NCBI GenBank assembly: GCA_022538095.1
Contig: JAKYXN010000004.1
Coordinates: 1-64,000, forward strand
DNA from: Puniceicoccaceae bacterium K14
GTDB lineage: Bacteria > Verrucomicrobiota > Verrucomicrobiia > Opitutales > Opitutaceae
Direction: 5' to 3'
DNA: 64,000 bases
Below are positions 1-8,848 of this stretch, in pieces. The notes under the pieces are model-generated. The model worked only from the letters and a program-made list of their open reading frames with translations. It did not search any database and had not been told where the DNA came from. A program made the position numbers and the translations under genes. Numbering within the stretch: the first letter of the stretch is position 1; every line of letters begins with the position of its first letter.

Positions 1-96
1 TTCACTCTCTCAGACTCGCTCGGAGACTACCGCTACTTCCGAAACGGATTTCACGAAATGGCCATGGAAGCATGGTACAACGATATCTCAAAATAA
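1..96 (+). CDS. C-terminal end of an unidentified protein (5' partial)
   Basis: The first 31 codons read open from base 1 to a TAA at 94-96, so this is the tail of a gene that begins outside the window. The peptide ends in an aromatic, acidic stretch (EAWYNDISK). Too little is present to assign a family. It is followed directly by a decayed transposase fragment. Confidence 0.5.
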   Translation, partial: FTLSDSLGDYRYFRNGFHEMAMEAWYNDISK

Positions 97-142
97 TGGA
101 CGATGCGTACATGGCTCACTAACATAGGTCACAATTTTCCAA

Positions 143-522
143 AGGTCGCAACGATACAGCATAAAGTTCAAGAAAGAAGCCGTCAGGGTTATGGTTATCG
201 AGGGGCGGCCCACGTCCGAACTTACAGAAAAGCTGGGAATCCAGCGTAACCTGCTTTACCGCTGGAAGAGCGAGCATGTGGACTCCCTCCGAAGCAGGAC
301 AACCCAGCCCCAAGAAGATGGCTACAGAGCTTGAGCATCTTTCATTTAGTATGATACTGAAAAGGTAGGGCGTAACGGCCCGGCACGCAGCAGAACTTAT
401 CACTAACGGTACGTCTACGTCTATTCATAAGAAAAATGCTCTAGAAGAGCTTCGCAAGAAGTTACGCAAGTCCGAGAGAATGAACGAGATTCTAAAAAAT
501 CGGTGGGTTATTTCGCGATAGA
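143..522 (+). pseudogene. Decayed IS3-family transposase OrfA remnant
   Basis: Reading from 143 in one frame gives RSQRYSIKFKKEAV, then a helix-turn-helix stretch ending TEKLGIQRNLLYRWKSE and a stop at about 333. This is the classic N-terminal half of an IS3/IS911 OrfA. From 441, in another frame, comes LEELRKKLRKSERMNEILK, the leucine-zipper end of such proteins. A further frame change is needed to read the usual VGYFA ending near 503-520. There is no in-frame start (a TAG lies at 125-127), there are internal stops and at least two frameshifts, and no OrfB follows. It is a dead fragment lying at the 3' end of menD, with no clear terminal inverted repeats seen. Confidence 0.75.
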
Positions 523-524
523 AC

Positions 525-2249
525 CTACAATTCAACTACAAGCTCTTCGATAAACTTCTTACGAGCTGAAGCGGAATTCTTTCGGCTTGTTTTGATTTCA
601 ATCAATCGTAGTCCAGCAACCGATTTAGCGATCTCGCTTTCGAACTGTTCCCAATCTGAAATAGGGCAGTAGTCAAAGCCGTAGAGTTCGGCCCATTTCT
701 CGAAATCAACTGATTGTGGCGTGCCGAAGTAGGTTTCGAACTCTGGTCCACAATTGGACACGGGTAGCATCTCGAAAATCCCTCCACCATCGTTGTTCAC
801 AACAACTACGGTTAGATCGATAGCGGCTCCCTTGCCTATCAAACCACCATTACTATCGTGCAATAAGGCTAAGTCCCCTGTTAGCAAATACGTATTTTTT
901 CGGTCCTTTGCCACACCTAAGGCAGTTGACAGAATTCCATCGATTCCATTGGCCCCGCGCGATGAAAAGACTTCTATTTCGGATTGGCGTGGGGTCGCAA
1001 AAAATTCCAAGTCACGTGGAACCATGCTATTGGAAACGCAGAGGGTCGCATTTGTAGGTAGACTCCGACACATGGACCAGGCTACGCGATGTTCTTCTAG
1101 GTCTGAAATGCTTTGCTGCTCCGAATCGATACAGTCCCGCATCGCTGCATCAATATTCAACCAAGCCTTCTTATACTCTCCATCGCCGCGTTCCGACAAT
1201 AGAGTGAGCGCTCCTGTCCCAAAATCATGATACAGATTCTTGCTTCGGGCTGCGACTGGATCTCCATGGCGATTCATTTTCGACACTATGAGAAGCTCTG
1301 GCTCCACTTCAGATAGCCATTGCCGCAACACTTTGCTCGTTGGCATATCGCCAATAACAATCACTGCCTCAGGCACTTCAGGACGACTTGAACTGCGGCA
1401 CACCAAATCATAGGTGCCTACCAACCCAGGAAAGGAAACGCGACTCAAGCGGACTGGCGACAAGGCATCCGCCATCACGGGCCAATTCAATTGCGTGCAA
1501 AAAGCGGATACATTTTCAATCCAGGTAGCTCGTTCGTTACTCGCAAGGTTGCATGGGCCGATCAACACTATGCCTTTCTTAGCGGCAAACGCCCCTTCCA
1601 AGTCTAAAGTCGTCGAAGCTGCCTCTAATTTGGCTGCCGGCAATTTCGTAAAACTCGCCAAATCACTTCTTGCTAAAACAGGTATGAAATCTTTTTCAGC
1701 AATCGGGGGCAATGGATCGCGAAACGGCAAATTCAAATGAACGGGCCCAGGATTGCTGCCCAATGTCTGATCATAGGCGAAAGCAATTTGCTGCCGCACG
1801 GAACGCAGCAAGGACAAGTCGTTTTCTGGCACCGGTAGCTCATGGAAATGCCTCACATAACTCCCGTAGATTTTTACTTGATCAATCGTTTGTCCCGCAG
1901 AGCAATTCCGGAGCTCTGAAGGACGATCGGCTGTCAAGAGCAACAAGGGTGTTCCTGACTCGGACGCTTCGATCACCGCTGGCAGAAAATTTGCGACCGC
2001 CGTTCCAGAGGTACAAACCAAGGCCACCGGCTTCCCGGAAGTCCGAGCCATCCCGAGTGCGAAAAACGCCGCAGAACGTTCGTCTAAGACCGAGGTAGCT
2101 TCCACGGAGCTTTCTCGCGCAAACCCATAGACTAAGGGAGTGCTGCGTGATCCTGGGCAAATCACCGCTTCCTCCAAGCCGCATTTCTCTAGCGTTTTGG
2201 CGATAACGCTACACCAGAGGTAATTCGTATTGGGGACTTCGCTCGACAT
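525..2249 (-). CDS. menD: SEPHCHC synthase MenD (menaquinone biosynthesis)
   Basis: This thiamine-diphosphate enzyme condenses 2-oxoglutarate with isochorismate to give SEPHCHC, the committed step of menaquinone synthesis in the cytoplasm. At 574 residues it has the family's usual length. Visible motifs are PGSRS (32-36), the DERSA segment with the conserved Glu57 that activates ThDP, CTSGTA, TADRP followed by AGQTIDQ, and in the C-terminal third SRGANGIDG plus the GD...NN metal/ThDP-binding motif (LLTGDLALLHD...VVNNDGGGIF). The ATG at 2249 lies 7 bases after the menF stop, so the two are almost certainly cotranscribed in pathway order. No good Shine-Dalgarno precedes it; coupling to menF translation is likely. 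Confidence 0.96.
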   Translation of the reverse strand: MSSEVPNTNYLWCSVIAKTLEKCGLEEAVICPGSRSTPLVYGFARESSVEATSVLDERSAAFFALGMARTSGKPVALVCTSGTAVANFLPAVIEASESGTPLLLLTADRPSELRNCSAGQTIDQVKIYGSYVRHFHELPVPENDLSLLRSVRQQIAFAYDQTLGSNPGPVHLNLPFRDPLPPIAEKDFIPVLARSDLASFTKLPAAKLEAASTTLDLEGAFAAKKGIVLIGPCNLASNERATWIENVSAFCTQLNWPVMADALSPVRLSRVSFPGLVGTYDLVCRSSSRPEVPEAVIVIGDMPTSKVLRQWLSEVEPELLIVSKMNRHGDPVAARSKNLYHDFGTGALTLLSERGDGEYKKAWLNIDAAMRDCIDSEQQSISDLEEHRVAWSMCRSLPTNATLCVSNSMVPRDLEFFATPRQSEIEVFSSRGANGIDGILSTALGVAKDRKNTYLLTGDLALLHDSNGGLIGKGAAIDLTVVVVNNDGGGIFEMLPVSNCGPEFETYFGTPQSVDFEKWAELYGFDYCPISDWEQFESEIAKSVAGLRLIEIKTSRKNSASARKKFIEELVVEL

Positions 2250-2256
2250 TGTTTTC

Positions 2257-3690
2257 TTAGAGTAAGTTCTCCTTAAGCGCCTGAAATTTCAAGTCGGTTT
2301 CCTGCTTTTCCTTATCCGGGTCTGATCCATTCACAATCCCGACTCCGGCATAAAGCCGAGCCCTATCGCCTTCGATCAAAGCCGAGCGGATGCTAACGGA
2401 AAACTCTCCTTCGCCCTTTGAATTGACCCAGCCAATCGCTCCCGCATAGAGGCCGCGATCAAAGGACTCAAGCTTCTTGATCCATGATCCCGCTGCTTCC
2501 CGAGGCGTGCCTCCAACCGCTGGGGTTGGATGCAAGGCTTCGAGTAGTCCAAAAATGCCTACATCATTTTCCAGCTTGGCCTTTATCGGCGTATGCAGGT
2601 GCTGCACGTTTTGCAGGCGCTTCAATCTTGGCTTAAGGGGATACTGTGGTTCGACCCCGAGAGCTTCAAATCGCCTGCATATGGATTGTAAGACCAACGC
2701 TTGCTCGTGTTTATCTTTTTCGCTGCGCAACAAACCGTTACCGAGAGCTGAATCTTCGGCCGCAGTTGCGCCTCGTCGAGCCGATCCGGCCAAGGCTTCC
2801 GTAAGCACCTCTCCCTCACGCACTCGAAGCAAACGCTCTGGGCTCGCACCGATGAAGCTTTGCCCTTCCCCATTTGCCACCGAGAATGAATAACAATCCG
2901 GGTAACGTTCGCGGATCGTATTCAAAATTTCAAGCGGGTGAAATTCTTGGTTTGCCTTAATATCCAAGGCTCGAGCCAAGACGACTTTCTCCACTTTCGA
3001 TTCAGCGATCGCTTGCAAGCCTTGTTCGACGACCGACTCGAATTTGTCGGCCTCTTTCGCCTCGGATTCCTGTAAAATTTCCCAGGGTTGACGATCTTGC
3101 TGTTCCGGCAGTTCATCGACAGAAGAATAGTCAATCGATTGAAATTTGGTATTGGCATTCCAAATGCGCTGAGCAATGGCTTCAACATCGCTATCCGCCT
3201 CTACGAGAGCATTGGCGATCGCAACACACTGATTTTCGCTAGCGCACACTTGCCAACTTGGTACAAAAAGCCGAGCTGCTGGAAACGGGCTGCTAGGTTC
3301 TTCATCTGCAAAAAAACCAAAAGCGCAAAAGAAATGTGGGCCGAAAAACTCCAAGTCCTCATCACCCACTGCAATGGTGTTTTCCAAGGTCTCTTCAACA
3401 AACGCCTTACTCTGTGCGAAGCGGTCTTCTCCTTGAGAGGAAAAACTCAAAGCGCACTCAGCTCCCGCTATTGCAAGCCCTTCCCCACGTCGCTCCACAT
3501 AAAAGTGCAGCTCCTCGGGCTCATAAATGGATTCCAGAACTGCCAGCGGATCGAGATGGTCCGCTGGCATGGTAATACTAATCAATTGAGCATGCTCCTG
3601 CTCCTCTGCCTCATCTCGAACGCTCTCAAGAAACAGTTGAAGTATCTCAAGCGTCGGTGTTTCAGAGTAATCTAGCGGAAGCGTTTTCAA
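2257..3690 (-). CDS. menF: Isochorismate synthase (MenF/EntC type)
   Basis: It converts chorismate to isochorismate, the substrate of MenD encoded just downstream. The C-terminal chorismate-binding domain (about 215-475) shows VVLARALDI, FIGASPERLL, the EALAGSARRG segment, HxHTPI (HLHTPIKA), LHPTPAVGGTP and YAGAIGWV, which together mark isochorismate/anthranilate/salicylate synthases of the MST group. The frame opens with a TTG at 3690, preceded in frame by a stop (TAG), so no upstream ATG is possible; the first internal ATG would cost 40 residues. The gene starts 12 bases after the metG stop, giving a metG-menF-menD unit. Its role in menaquinone rather than siderophore synthesis is inferred from the menD neighbour. 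Confidence 0.93.
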   Translation of the reverse strand: MKTLPLDYSETPTLEILQLFLESVRDEAEEQEHAQLISITMPADHLDPLAVLESIYEPEELHFYVERRGEGLAIAGAECALSFSSQGEDRFAQSKAFVEETLENTIAVGDEDLEFFGPHFFCAFGFFADEEPSSPFPAARLFVPSWQVCASENQCVAIANALVEADSDVEAIAQRIWNANTKFQSIDYSSVDELPEQQDRQPWEILQESEAKEADKFESVVEQGLQAIAESKVEKVVLARALDIKANQEFHPLEILNTIRERYPDCYSFSVANGEGQSFIGASPERLLRVREGEVLTEALAGSARRGATAAEDSALGNGLLRSEKDKHEQALVLQSICRRFEALGVEPQYPLKPRLKRLQNVQHLHTPIKAKLENDVGIFGLLEALHPTPAVGGTPREAAGSWIKKLESFDRGLYAGAIGWVNSKGEGEFSVSIRSALIEGDRARLYAGVGIVNGSDPDKEKQETDLKFQALKENLL

Positions 3691-3702
3691 CGGATGCTAA
3701 AC

Positions 3703-5241
3703 TTACTTGCCTTCAGCCTGGGGCTTCGGAAACAGAATCGTTTTTTCGCCGACTGACCGACCGGTCAAGGCATCCGAACGTTGCAGACGCTCTTTCCACG
3801 TTTGACTGGATTCGTAACCGAGAAGCGCGTATACTTTCTCAGTCACACCCGGAGTCACTGGCTCAAGCAGACCAACCGCAAGACGTAAGGCTTCTGCCAT
3901 TACATAAAGTGACGTACGCAATTTCTTTTGATCGTCCTCCGCTTCTGACTTAGCGAGTTTCCATGGAGCGGTCTGCTCTACGTATCGATTAATCGAGCTA
4001 ATAAAAGCAAAGGTTTTGTCCAAGCCTGTATGAAACTGGAAATCCTCGTACAAGCCGATCACCTTGTCTCCAGTATTCTCCCACAGTGTCCAGAGTTCTT
4101 TCTCGAGATCGCCTTCGGTTTCGCAAGCAGGAATCTGACCTTCAGTGTATCGAGCGGTCATGTTCAAGATACGATTCAAGAGGTTGCCCAAGTCGTTTGC
4201 CAAATCGCTGTTGTAGCGTGACATAAACAGTTCGAAAGAAAAGTTACTGTCTTGCCCTACATTCATCTCGCGTATCACGAAGTAGCGGAATGCGTCCGTG
4301 CCAAATTGATCGATCATATCGAGCGGATTGATCGCAGTCCCAGTACTCTTAGACATTTTTTCTCCCGAGCTCAACCACCAGCCGTGAACCAAGAGGCTTT
4401 TAGGCAATGCAATGCCGCAAGCCTTTAGCATAATTGGCCAATACACAGAGTGCGGTGGTAGCAAAATATCTTTTCCAATCACATGGTAGTCGACTGGCCA
4501 ATACTTATCGAATTCTTCGGTTCCATAGCCAACGCCGGAAATATAGTTAATCAGAGCGTCGAACCAAACATAAGCGACAAAGTCCTCATCAAACGGCAAT
4601 GGGATGCCCCACTCCAAACGCTCTTTCGGTCGGGAGATACAAAGGTCGTTGATTGGCTCCTTGAGGAATTCCATCACTTGCTTCGCACGGAAACGCGGAA
4701 AGATGAAATCATCATGCGTTTTGATGTGCTCGATCAACCAATCTTGATACTTACTAAGTTTGAAGAAGTAGTTGCTCTCCGTGATCTCAGTAACTTCGCC
4801 AAAGATCTCAGGCCACTCGCCATCGACCTTATCCTTTTCCTGCAAAAATTGCTCGGCACGGGCACTGTAGTAGCCTTTGTACTCAGATTTGTAAATCTCG
4901 CCTTCGTCGTAGAGTTTTTGCAGGAGAGTGCGGACCACATCTTTGTGGCGTTCCTCGGTTGTACGAATGAAGTCATCGTTGGAAATATCCAAGCTCTGGC
5001 AAAGCCCCTTAAAGGCTTCCGCTGCTTCGTCGCAGAGCTCGATTGGCTCGATACCGCGTTTTTGAGCAGATTGCTGCACCTTTTGTCCGTGCTCGTCCAA
5101 GCCTGTTAAGAAGTACACATCGTCACCCATTAAACGTCGGAATCGTGCGACGACGTCTGTCAGCACCTTTTCGTAGGCATGTCCGACGTGCGGAGAACCA
5201 TTGGCGTAATCGATAGCGGTTGTGATGTAGAAGCTCTTCAT
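3703..5241 (-). CDS. metG: Methionyl-tRNA synthetase (short form, no zinc knuckle)
   Basis: It charges tRNA-Met with methionine. The HIGH-type signature is at 15-21 (GSPHVGH) and KMSKS at 295-299, with the class I Rossmann core and the helical anticodon-binding domain after about 350. At 512 residues it is a compact form without the C-terminal EMAP-like tRNA-binding domain. The region that carries zinc-binding cysteines in many bacterial enzymes (about 121-155, YKGYYSARAEQF through FGEVTEI) has none, so this is a metal-free knuckle variant. It heads the metG-menF-menD gene string. The start ATG at 5241 follows an AT-rich stretch with no clear ribosome binding site. Confidence 0.95.
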   Translation of the reverse strand: MKSFYITTAIDYANGSPHVGHAYEKVLTDVVARFRRLMGDDVYFLTGLDEHGQKVQQSAQKRGIEPIELCDEAAEAFKGLCQSLDISNDDFIRTTEERHKDVVRTLLQKLYDEGEIYKSEYKGYYSARAEQFLQEKDKVDGEWPEIFGEVTEITESNYFFKLSKYQDWLIEHIKTHDDFIFPRFRAKQVMEFLKEPINDLCISRPKERLEWGIPLPFDEDFVAYVWFDALINYISGVGYGTEEFDKYWPVDYHVIGKDILLPPHSVYWPIMLKACGIALPKSLLVHGWWLSSGEKMSKSTGTAINPLDMIDQFGTDAFRYFVIREMNVGQDSNFSFELFMSRYNSDLANDLGNLLNRILNMTARYTEGQIPACETEGDLEKELWTLWENTGDKVIGLYEDFQFHTGLDKTFAFISSINRYVEQTAPWKLAKSEAEDDQKKLRTSLYVMAEALRLAVGLLEPVTPGVTEKVYALLGYESSQTWKERLQRSDALTGRSVGEKTILFPKPQAEGK

Positions 5242-5318
5242 TTTCTGTAAAGGATGAGACGCATACAGAGGCGATTCCTAGCGGGCAACCTAAATATTCG
5301 AACAGCAACCACTTGCCC

Positions 5319-5343
5319 AATAGCCTCTAACTTAAAGGCTATT
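5319..5343 (-). other. Perfect 8-bp stem-loop at the 3' end of the sugar dehydrogenase-like gene
   Basis: AATAGCCT (5319-5326) and AGGCTATT (5336-5343) are exact reverse complements separated by nine bases, overlapping the TAG stop of the upstream minus-strand gene. No U-run follows on the minus strand, so it is not a textbook intrinsic terminator; it may protect or process the 3' end of the transcript. Confidence 0.4.
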
Positions 5344-7417
5344 CAACGGCCTCTTCCTTGTAGAATTCAAAATCGTCTATCAGGAATTCATAGTTTGCTC
5401 CAGGCCGTAAACGTACTCCAATTTCCTTCAAAATTGAAGGGTCGAGCGGGCCATCGTTCGGGTAACTGCTTTGAGTGAATTGAGTAAATGGCAAAGTCAG
5501 CAGGTTCCAGCCATCTTTCAGAGTAACTCTGGCCGTATAGAAATTTTCGCATTCATAATTCACTCCATCGCATAATCCACCTCGATCGCTTGAAACGGTA
5601 TAAACGGTAGAAGCGATGGGTCTTAAGAAATCGCGGTGGGTGTACTTTACCCAAAATCGGACTCCATCAAATTTTGAAGCATCGCAATGCAAGGCCGACG
5701 CATCTTCAGAAAGCAGTGTAAGTGGCAAAATCACCCGTGAGCCCTCCTCCTCCCAACCAGTTCCGGCTATCCGCAACACCTTGTCTCCATTTCCAGGAGC
5801 ATCTTCGACGCTCACGACTTCGATTTTGACAGAACCCGGCTCATCACTGACAAAACGCTGCCATTTTCCTTTTCCACCGCCCAAGTCTTCCCCGAGAATA
5901 TCTCCATCTTCAAAATCATCGATCATCGAACGTGCAGGAACACCCCGCTCCGGGTCCGCCTTTATCGCATGCTCGTTCAATTGTAGATCGAGCCCAGATT
6001 TTGCCAATGCACCGGAATCATCTGTCGAACTCGAAGAGACTACTTTGTATATTCGACCAAAGCCTTTTTCGAAGAGAAAAAGCTCCCCATCTGCATCGCA
6101 TCCAAATCTCAGATCAACTCGTCCTCCACCTGATAAACGGGCCATCGAAGAACTCTCCCCGTCTACCCGAACGAAAAATTCACTAATTGGGGCCAATGAG
6201 CCAAACTGCAGCTCTTTCTCATCCGCGAAGAAAATTCGACCGTTCACGATGTCTCCAAAAATGTATTTGCCATACAAGTGCGGTAATTTTGATCCTCGGT
6301 AAACATATCCACCTGATATGGCATAGCCCTCTCTATGGTCATATTGAGCGACTGGATACGTTAACTCCGTATCATTTGCGATCGCTTCATCGTCTAGGGC
6401 AAAAACTTGAAAACGGAGGCCATGCGGATCGAAGCGGAACATTCCTTCCCGAATTGGCCAACCATAGTCTCGACCAGCCTCTGCAATATTGATCTCTTCC
6501 GCACGCATTTCCCCAATATCTCCAAAGAACATGCGTCCCGTACCCTCAGGGTCCCATGAAAGGCGATGCGGATTTCGCGTTCCGTAACACCAAATTTCCC
6601 CCAGAGTACTCTCATCATCGTCATTTGCCCAGGGGTTCCCTGCTGGGATTCCATAGTCACCAAAATTTCCTCCTGTGCCGCTTGGATCAATTCTCAAAAT
6701 ACAACCCAAAGGCGAGTCTAACCTTCTCAAATAATTGCTGCGTTGAGTTTGCAAGGAACCAGACTCGCCCAAACAAATATAGAGAAGTCCGAAATCTGGG
6801 TCTTCTTGAGTCGCATACGGATTGAACGCGATCTGCTGAATTCCGTGAACCGGTGTTGGAATAATCACACGAAAGATATCTCTGTGGGTTCCGGTGAAGG
6901 TATCGTCATGGGGATTCGTATCGACCCACTCTGTAATCACCGCAGTTCGAAAGCGTCGTCTCAACAGATCTGGAATTTCCTCCGTTAGTATAGTCTCATC
7001 CAGTTTAGCGTAGGATGATGTGTAGAACAGTCCGTTCTCAGCGAAATTTGGGTGAAATTCAAGTGAAGCCAAGCCCTCACCCAAGCCATTTTTGTAAGTA
7101 AAATCCGGAATTTTTTCGAGAAAGTCCAAATACAACTTCGCTTTCCCACTAGATATCTCATAAATTTTACCATTGAGATCAGTTAAATAGAGGCGATCCG
7201 ATCCATCCCGCAATGCTACCATTTGATTAATTCGGGTTCTAAGTGGAGCGTTGCCGGTTGATGGCATTTCGGCAAACAACTCAAGATCAATCACTATATT
7301 GCTCGGCTCGATTTTTTCTGCAATGCGTTCAGCAAATGGCAATGGTTCATCAGACACTTTGGCCAAAGCGAAGCTACTTAAAAAAGGGACACAACAAAAG
7401 AAAACGAAGAAACGCAT
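5339..7417 (-). CDS. Secreted glucose/sorbosone dehydrogenase-like propeller protein with a C-terminal CBM11/CIA30-like domain
   Basis: A signal peptide (1-19, cleavage after FALA) is followed by a beta-propeller resembling soluble aldose/sorbosone dehydrogenases: GLGEGLASLEFHPNF, a GLLYICLGESG segment, the GTRNPHRLSWDP motif, GEMRAEEINIAEAG and GYVYRGSKLPHLYGKYIFGD. Family members bind PQQ and oxidise sugars in the periplasm, but many homologues lack proven activity. The last 190 or so residues (from DDFEDGDILGED) look like a jelly-roll carbohydrate-binding fold of the CBM11/CIA30 kind, ending FLIDDFEFYKEEA. The arrangement suggests an exported enzyme directed to polysaccharide. It is transcribed alone, divergent from the S41 peptidase gene. 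PQQ dependence is not shown by the sequence. Confidence 0.75.
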   Translation of the reverse strand: MRFFVFFCCVPFLSSFALAKVSDEPLPFAERIAEKIEPSNIVIDLELFAEMPSTGNAPLRTRINQMVALRDGSDRLYLTDLNGKIYEISSGKAKLYLDFLEKIPDFTYKNGLGEGLASLEFHPNFAENGLFYTSSYAKLDETILTEEIPDLLRRRFRTAVITEWVDTNPHDDTFTGTHRDIFRVIIPTPVHGIQQIAFNPYATQEDPDFGLLYICLGESGSLQTQRSNYLRRLDSPLGCILRIDPSGTGGNFGDYGIPAGNPWANDDDESTLGEIWCYGTRNPHRLSWDPEGTGRMFFGDIGEMRAEEINIAEAGRDYGWPIREGMFRFDPHGLRFQVFALDDEAIANDTELTYPVAQYDHREGYAISGGYVYRGSKLPHLYGKYIFGDIVNGRIFFADEKELQFGSLAPISEFFVRVDGESSSMARLSGGGRVDLRFGCDADGELFLFEKGFGRIYKVVSSSSTDDSGALAKSGLDLQLNEHAIKADPERGVPARSMIDDFEDGDILGEDLGGGKGKWQRFVSDEPGSVKIEVVSVEDAPGNGDKVLRIAGTGWEEEGSRVILPLTLLSEDASALHCDASKFDGVRFWVKYTHRDFLRPIASTVYTVSSDRGGLCDGVNYECENFYTARVTLKDGWNLLTLPFTQFTQSSYPNDGPLDPSILKEIGVRLRPGANYEFLIDDFEFYKEEAVE

Positions 7418-7477
7418 TTGAAAAAGAATTAGGAGCCACTATCAATTTGCAATATCCAATAATGTCATTGGTTTCGA

Positions 7478-7507
7478 TTTATAATTTCTTTTATAGATGG
7501 CGTTCAA
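7478..7507 (-). promoter_or_regulatory. Candidate sigma-70 promoter for the propeller protein gene
   Basis: On the minus strand TTGAAC (7507-7502) and TATAAA (7483-7478) are separated by 18 bases, about 60 bases upstream of the ATG at 7417. The spacing is acceptable and the -10 matches five of six positions. This is by-eye matching only in an AT-rich divergent intergenic region. Confidence 0.3.
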
Positions 7508-7543
7508 TAATTTGACACATTTTTCTCAATACAACGTAATTTT

Positions 7544-8806
7544 ATGCCATCACTCTCAAAGCGAATTAGGATTACTTTTCTTCTCTCCCTGCTTGCAACG
7601 TTAATACTCCCCATTTTTCTTCAAGCGAATCCAACTTCGGCGCTCACTTCGGAGAAAAAGGACAGAATTCTAGAATCTATTGATAATATCCTCAACAAAA
7701 GAGCGTTTGCTCTCGAGGCAGATTTTTCTGAATGGAACACGCATATCGAAACACATCGCACCCCCATAGCCGAAGCTCAAACTCCTGAGGCTTTCGCCAA
7801 GGCCGTTCGCAAAGCGCTTTCCGAATTCGGAGTGTCTCACACAAACGTAAGTCCACCTGTCCAAACTCAAGCACGGAGACAAGCCAAACAAGTTGGCCTA
7901 ATCGGGATCTACATGTCTGAACATGAAGAAGAGTATATTGTAAACAAAATCGCACGCTCTTCTCCAGCATATGCTGCCGGAATCCGTAAACTCGATACAA
8001 TAGTTAAGATAGACGGTCACCCTCCCAAAGAAGCGCACAAATATTACAAGCCGGATGCCACCACAAGAAAACTCAAGTGGATACGAAACGGAATTTCTTA
8101 CGAAAAATCTGTTTCCATTTATCCATTTACTCCCAATGACCCTCCTTCCCTTCGATGGATAGGCGAAGATATTGCGGTTATCGAAATCATGTCGTTTGCC
8201 AGTAAGCAATACCATCGAAAACAAACAAGCAGGCTCCTAAAGAAAGTAAAAAATGCAAAAGGTGTCATTCTCGATTTACGAGGAAATTTCGGAGGGCTAA
8301 CATATAATTATCGCCATCTCGCTTCCCGTTTCATTTCAAATGGAAAAACATTCAACTACCGTATTGACAAACCCACACAAAGAAGATCTCAAAAAAAGTT
8401 AAACACAGCTAATCCGAGCTGGGATGAGATGCTTCCGTTTGCCAAAAAAATTGGTTTTTGGAGACAAGGGTTTGTTTATCAAGGACCAATAGTTGTTTTA
8501 ATCGACGAATACTGCGCGAGCGGAGGTGATCTTTTTCCGGCCGTTCTAAAGGAACAGTCTGGAGCTACGCTAATTGGAAGAAAAACCGAAGGAGCCCTAA
8601 TCGCCTCCAGAACTAAAGCGCTTCCTTTTGGGTATTCGCTCCAACACCCGATCTATGAAATCGCAACACCCGAAGGTAGGCGATTAGAGGGGAATGGACA
8701 AAAACCCGATATAGCGCTCTCAGTCAGAGAGACCGCAGACGACGAATACATCTTCAAGTTGGCTGTAGACGAAATCGAGAGGAAACTAAGACGCGAACAA
8801 AAATAG
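7544..8806 (+). CDS. Secreted S41-family peptidase with PDZ domain
   Basis: A basic N-terminus and a hydrophobic stretch (about 10-28) give a signal peptide or anchor. A PDZ-like domain spans about 117-195 (VNKIARSSPAYAAGIRKLDTIVKIDG). The S41 core shows VILDLRGNFGG (241-251) and the nucleophile loop CASGGD with Ser326. In processing proteases of the CtpA type the general-base lysine sits in a TxGKG motif; here the matching segment reads RKTEGAL (346-352), without that GKG, so it belongs to the tricorn/retinoid-binding-like branch of S41 or may be weakly active. It probably cleaves or binds peptides in the cell envelope. The gene lies 42 bases before an S33-type hydrolase on the same strand. 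Confidence 0.8.
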   Translation: MPSLSKRIRITFLLSLLATLILPIFLQANPTSALTSEKKDRILESIDNILNKRAFALEADFSEWNTHIETHRTPIAEAQTPEAFAKAVRKALSEFGVSHTNVSPPVQTQARRQAKQVGLIGIYMSEHEEEYIVNKIARSSPAYAAGIRKLDTIVKIDGHPPKEAHKYYKPDATTRKLKWIRNGISYEKSVSIYPFTPNDPPSLRWIGEDIAVIEIMSFASKQYHRKQTSRLLKKVKNAKGVILDLRGNFGGLTYNYRHLASRFISNGKTFNYRIDKPTQRRSQKKLNTANPSWDEMLPFAKKIGFWRQGFVYQGPIVVLIDEYCASGGDLFPAVLKEQSGATLIGRKTEGALIASRTKALPFGYSLQHPIYEIATPEGRRLEGNGQKPDIALSVRETADDEYIFKLAVDEIERKLRREQK

Positions 8807-8848
8807 CAACTGCCTAAAAAACGATTATCAAACCTCGCAAATCACGTT

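Noticed and set aside
3088-3675. 195-codon plus-strand frame opposite menF
   Set aside because: Antisense shadow of a conserved enzyme; no domain.
4483-5109. 208-codon plus-strand frame opposite metG
   Set aside because: Composition follows the antisense of the synthetase gene; no start signal or homology.
5616-6302. Long open frame (228 codons) on the plus strand opposite the propeller protein gene
   Set aside because: It is a mirror of a well-supported minus-strand gene, has low-complexity Ser/Pro-rich composition and no motif.
7512-7540. TTGACA-17-CGTAAT before the S41 peptidase
   Set aside because: The predicted start would fall inside the coding sequence at 7547.
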